Assembly (NCBI RefSeq): GCF_963259705.1
Contig: NC_081841.1
Span: 118,615,033 to 118,679,032, forward strand
From: Myotis daubentonii
Taxonomy: Eukaryota > Chordata > Mammalia > Chiroptera > Vespertilionidae
Direction: 5' to 3'
Length of the DNA: 64,000 bases
Positions 63,118 through 64,000 of the stretch are shown here, piece by piece. The notes beneath the pieces were generated by a model. That model saw only the letters and a list, made by a program, of their open reading frames with translations. It searched no databases and was not told where the DNA came from. The position numbers and the translations under genes were made by a program. Within the stretch, counting starts at the first letter, position 1. Every line of letters begins with the position of its first letter.

Positions 63118-64000
63118 TAAAACTCTTAAAATACACAATTATCTTTCAAGGAAATGATTATGAACTTTTAAAAACTGTTGAAAGGCGAGTAAATAGAGTG
63201 TAACTAAATTTAATGCCCAATTCAATTACCGAGATTACAGGTAGAAAGCTCTGAAATGACGCGAATTCTGATAATATTACCAACACCGGACATTTTATGT
63301 GGCGTTTTCACAAAAATGTCATTTCCAACAGGAAGAATTCCTGTTTATAGAGCTCAGAAGTTCTGTATAAAGCTTTCAAATGAGGAGTGTACTGTTTATG
63401 TTTAACATTGAGACTTAATTGGCCTGGCGTTTTTTGACTGAAACAGTTTATATCCTGAAGGTTCTAGAATATACTCCTAAGAAAAATGTCAAATAGTGGT
63501 AAAACTCTTAAAATACACAATTATATTCCAGGGAAATGAATATGAACTTGTAACAAACAGTTGAAACACGAGTAAATAGAATCTAACTAAATTTAATGCC
63601 CAGTTCAATTACCGAGATTACAGGTAGAAAGCTCTGAAATGACGCGAATTCTGATAATATTAACAACTCCGGCTATTTTAAGTGGCGTTTTCACAAAAAT
63701 GTCATTTCCAATAGGAAGAATTCCTGTTTATAGAGCTCAGAAGTTCTGTATAAAGCTTTCAAATGAGGAGTGTACTGTTTATGTTTAACATTGAGACTTA
63801 ATTGGCGTGCCGTTTTTTGACAGAAACAGTTTACATCCTGAAGGTTCTAGTATACACTTCTAAGAAATATGTCAAATTGTGGTAAAACTCTTAGAATACA
63901 CAATTATGTTCCCAGAAAATGAATATGAACGTGTAAGAAGCAGTTGAAACACAAGTAAATAGAATGTACCTACATTTAGTGCTGAGTTCAATTACTGACA
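63118..64000. repeat. HOR block C, unit cut by the window end
   Basis: Monomers 63118 (c1) and 63500 (c2, CCAATAGG) are complete; 63883 (c3, TTATGTTCCC) is cut at the window edge. The c1 monomer has private changes, including GAACTTTTAAAAACTG (one base shorter) and AAAGGCGAG. The array evidently continues beyond the window. Confidence 0.92.

Larger units (their letters stand above)
1..64000. repeat. AT-rich satellite DNA array, ~382-bp monomer, with higher-order repeats
   Basis: The TAAAACTYTTA start motif recurs at 1, 382, 765, 1147, 1530 and so on to 63883, always 380-384 bp apart, giving 167 full monomers and a 118-bp partial one. All share orientation and phase; nothing is inserted, inverted or deleted beyond 1-3 bp within a monomer or loss of whole monomers. 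Constant segments in nearly every monomer are GAATTCTGATAATATTA, CACAAAAATGTCATTT and GAATTCCTGTTTATAG. G+C of the first monomer is 33%. Stop codons close every frame quickly and there is no coding signal. The family is unrecognised. HOR organisation over tens of kilobases is known from centromeric and pericentromeric satellites; that this array is centromeric is inference. No CENP-B box (NTTCGNNNNANNCGGGN) was seen by eye. Confidence 0.98.

Noticed and set aside
1..64000. CRISPR-like regular repetition
   Set aside because: Repeats are ~382 bp and contiguous with no unique spacers, and no associated genes are present.
1..64000. CENP-B box
   Set aside because: TTCG appears only as TTTCGAGAATTC, and CGGG only in CCCGGGAAA and ACCGGGTAT; none has the spacing required by NTTCGNNNNANNCGGGN.
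1..64000. Embedded transposon, retroviral or other unique insertion
   Set aside because: Every monomer start falls 380-384 bp after the last, so there is no room for an insertion, and no terminal repeats or target-site duplications are seen.
1..64000. Assignment to a named satellite family or species
   Set aside because: AT-rich satellites of 350-400 bp occur in beetles, flies, rodents and others. I could not match this one from memory, and guessing would be unsupported; a search of the monomer consensus against satellite and whole-genome databases would decide.

Overview
The whole 64 kb window is one uninterrupted tandem satellite array. I find no gene, RNA gene, transposon or unique sequence. 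Placing the monomer start at the invariant TAAAACTYTTA motif gives 167 complete monomers plus a final 118-bp partial one. All are head-to-tail in one orientation, each 380-384 bp (mean 382.5), and none is interrupted. The first monomer is 33% G+C (125 of 381). Sequence of this kind, long, gene-free and organised in higher-order repeats (HORs), is typical of eukaryotic centromeric or pericentromeric heterochromatin. I do not recognise the satellite family and do not name a species. CpG is not depleted, which fits a lineage with little germline CpG methylation (many invertebrates, for example) better than a typical vertebrate, but this is inference.

Layout. 1-764: two lead-in monomers. 765-16443: block A, a 9-monomer HOR of exactly 3,442 bp in four full copies plus five monomers of a fifth, nearly identical to each other. 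16444-25618: a transitional zone of short recent duplications (a 1,912-bp pentamer twice, a 766-bp dimer twice, a roughly 763-bp dimer) and chimeric monomers. 25619-36326: block B, an 8-monomer HOR of 3,059 bp (two full copies, one 7-monomer copy, one degraded copy). 36327-64000: block C, a 7-monomer HOR of about 2,680 bp that alternates with longer or shorter versions (6, 8 and 10 monomers) made by a 4-monomer cassette and by loss of whole monomers.

Monomers come in a limited set of 5' halves ('heads', recognised by CTTTCAAGG, CCAGGGAAA, CCCAGAAAA, GCCGTGAAA or GAATTCCCGGG) and 3' halves ('tails', recognised by GGCCTGG, GGCGTGCCG, GGCCAGG, GGCATGG or GGCGTGG). These are shuffled around a conserved central core with two EcoRI sites and an inverted repeat. 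The tail of one monomer and the head of the next usually stay together, which suggests that exchange takes place mainly in the core. The most striking extra signals are a perfect three-unit heat-shock-element match in 40 monomers, concentrated toward the right end, and evidence that the monomer is itself an old trimer of about 125-130 bp. Block names, subunit names and HOR phase are my own.
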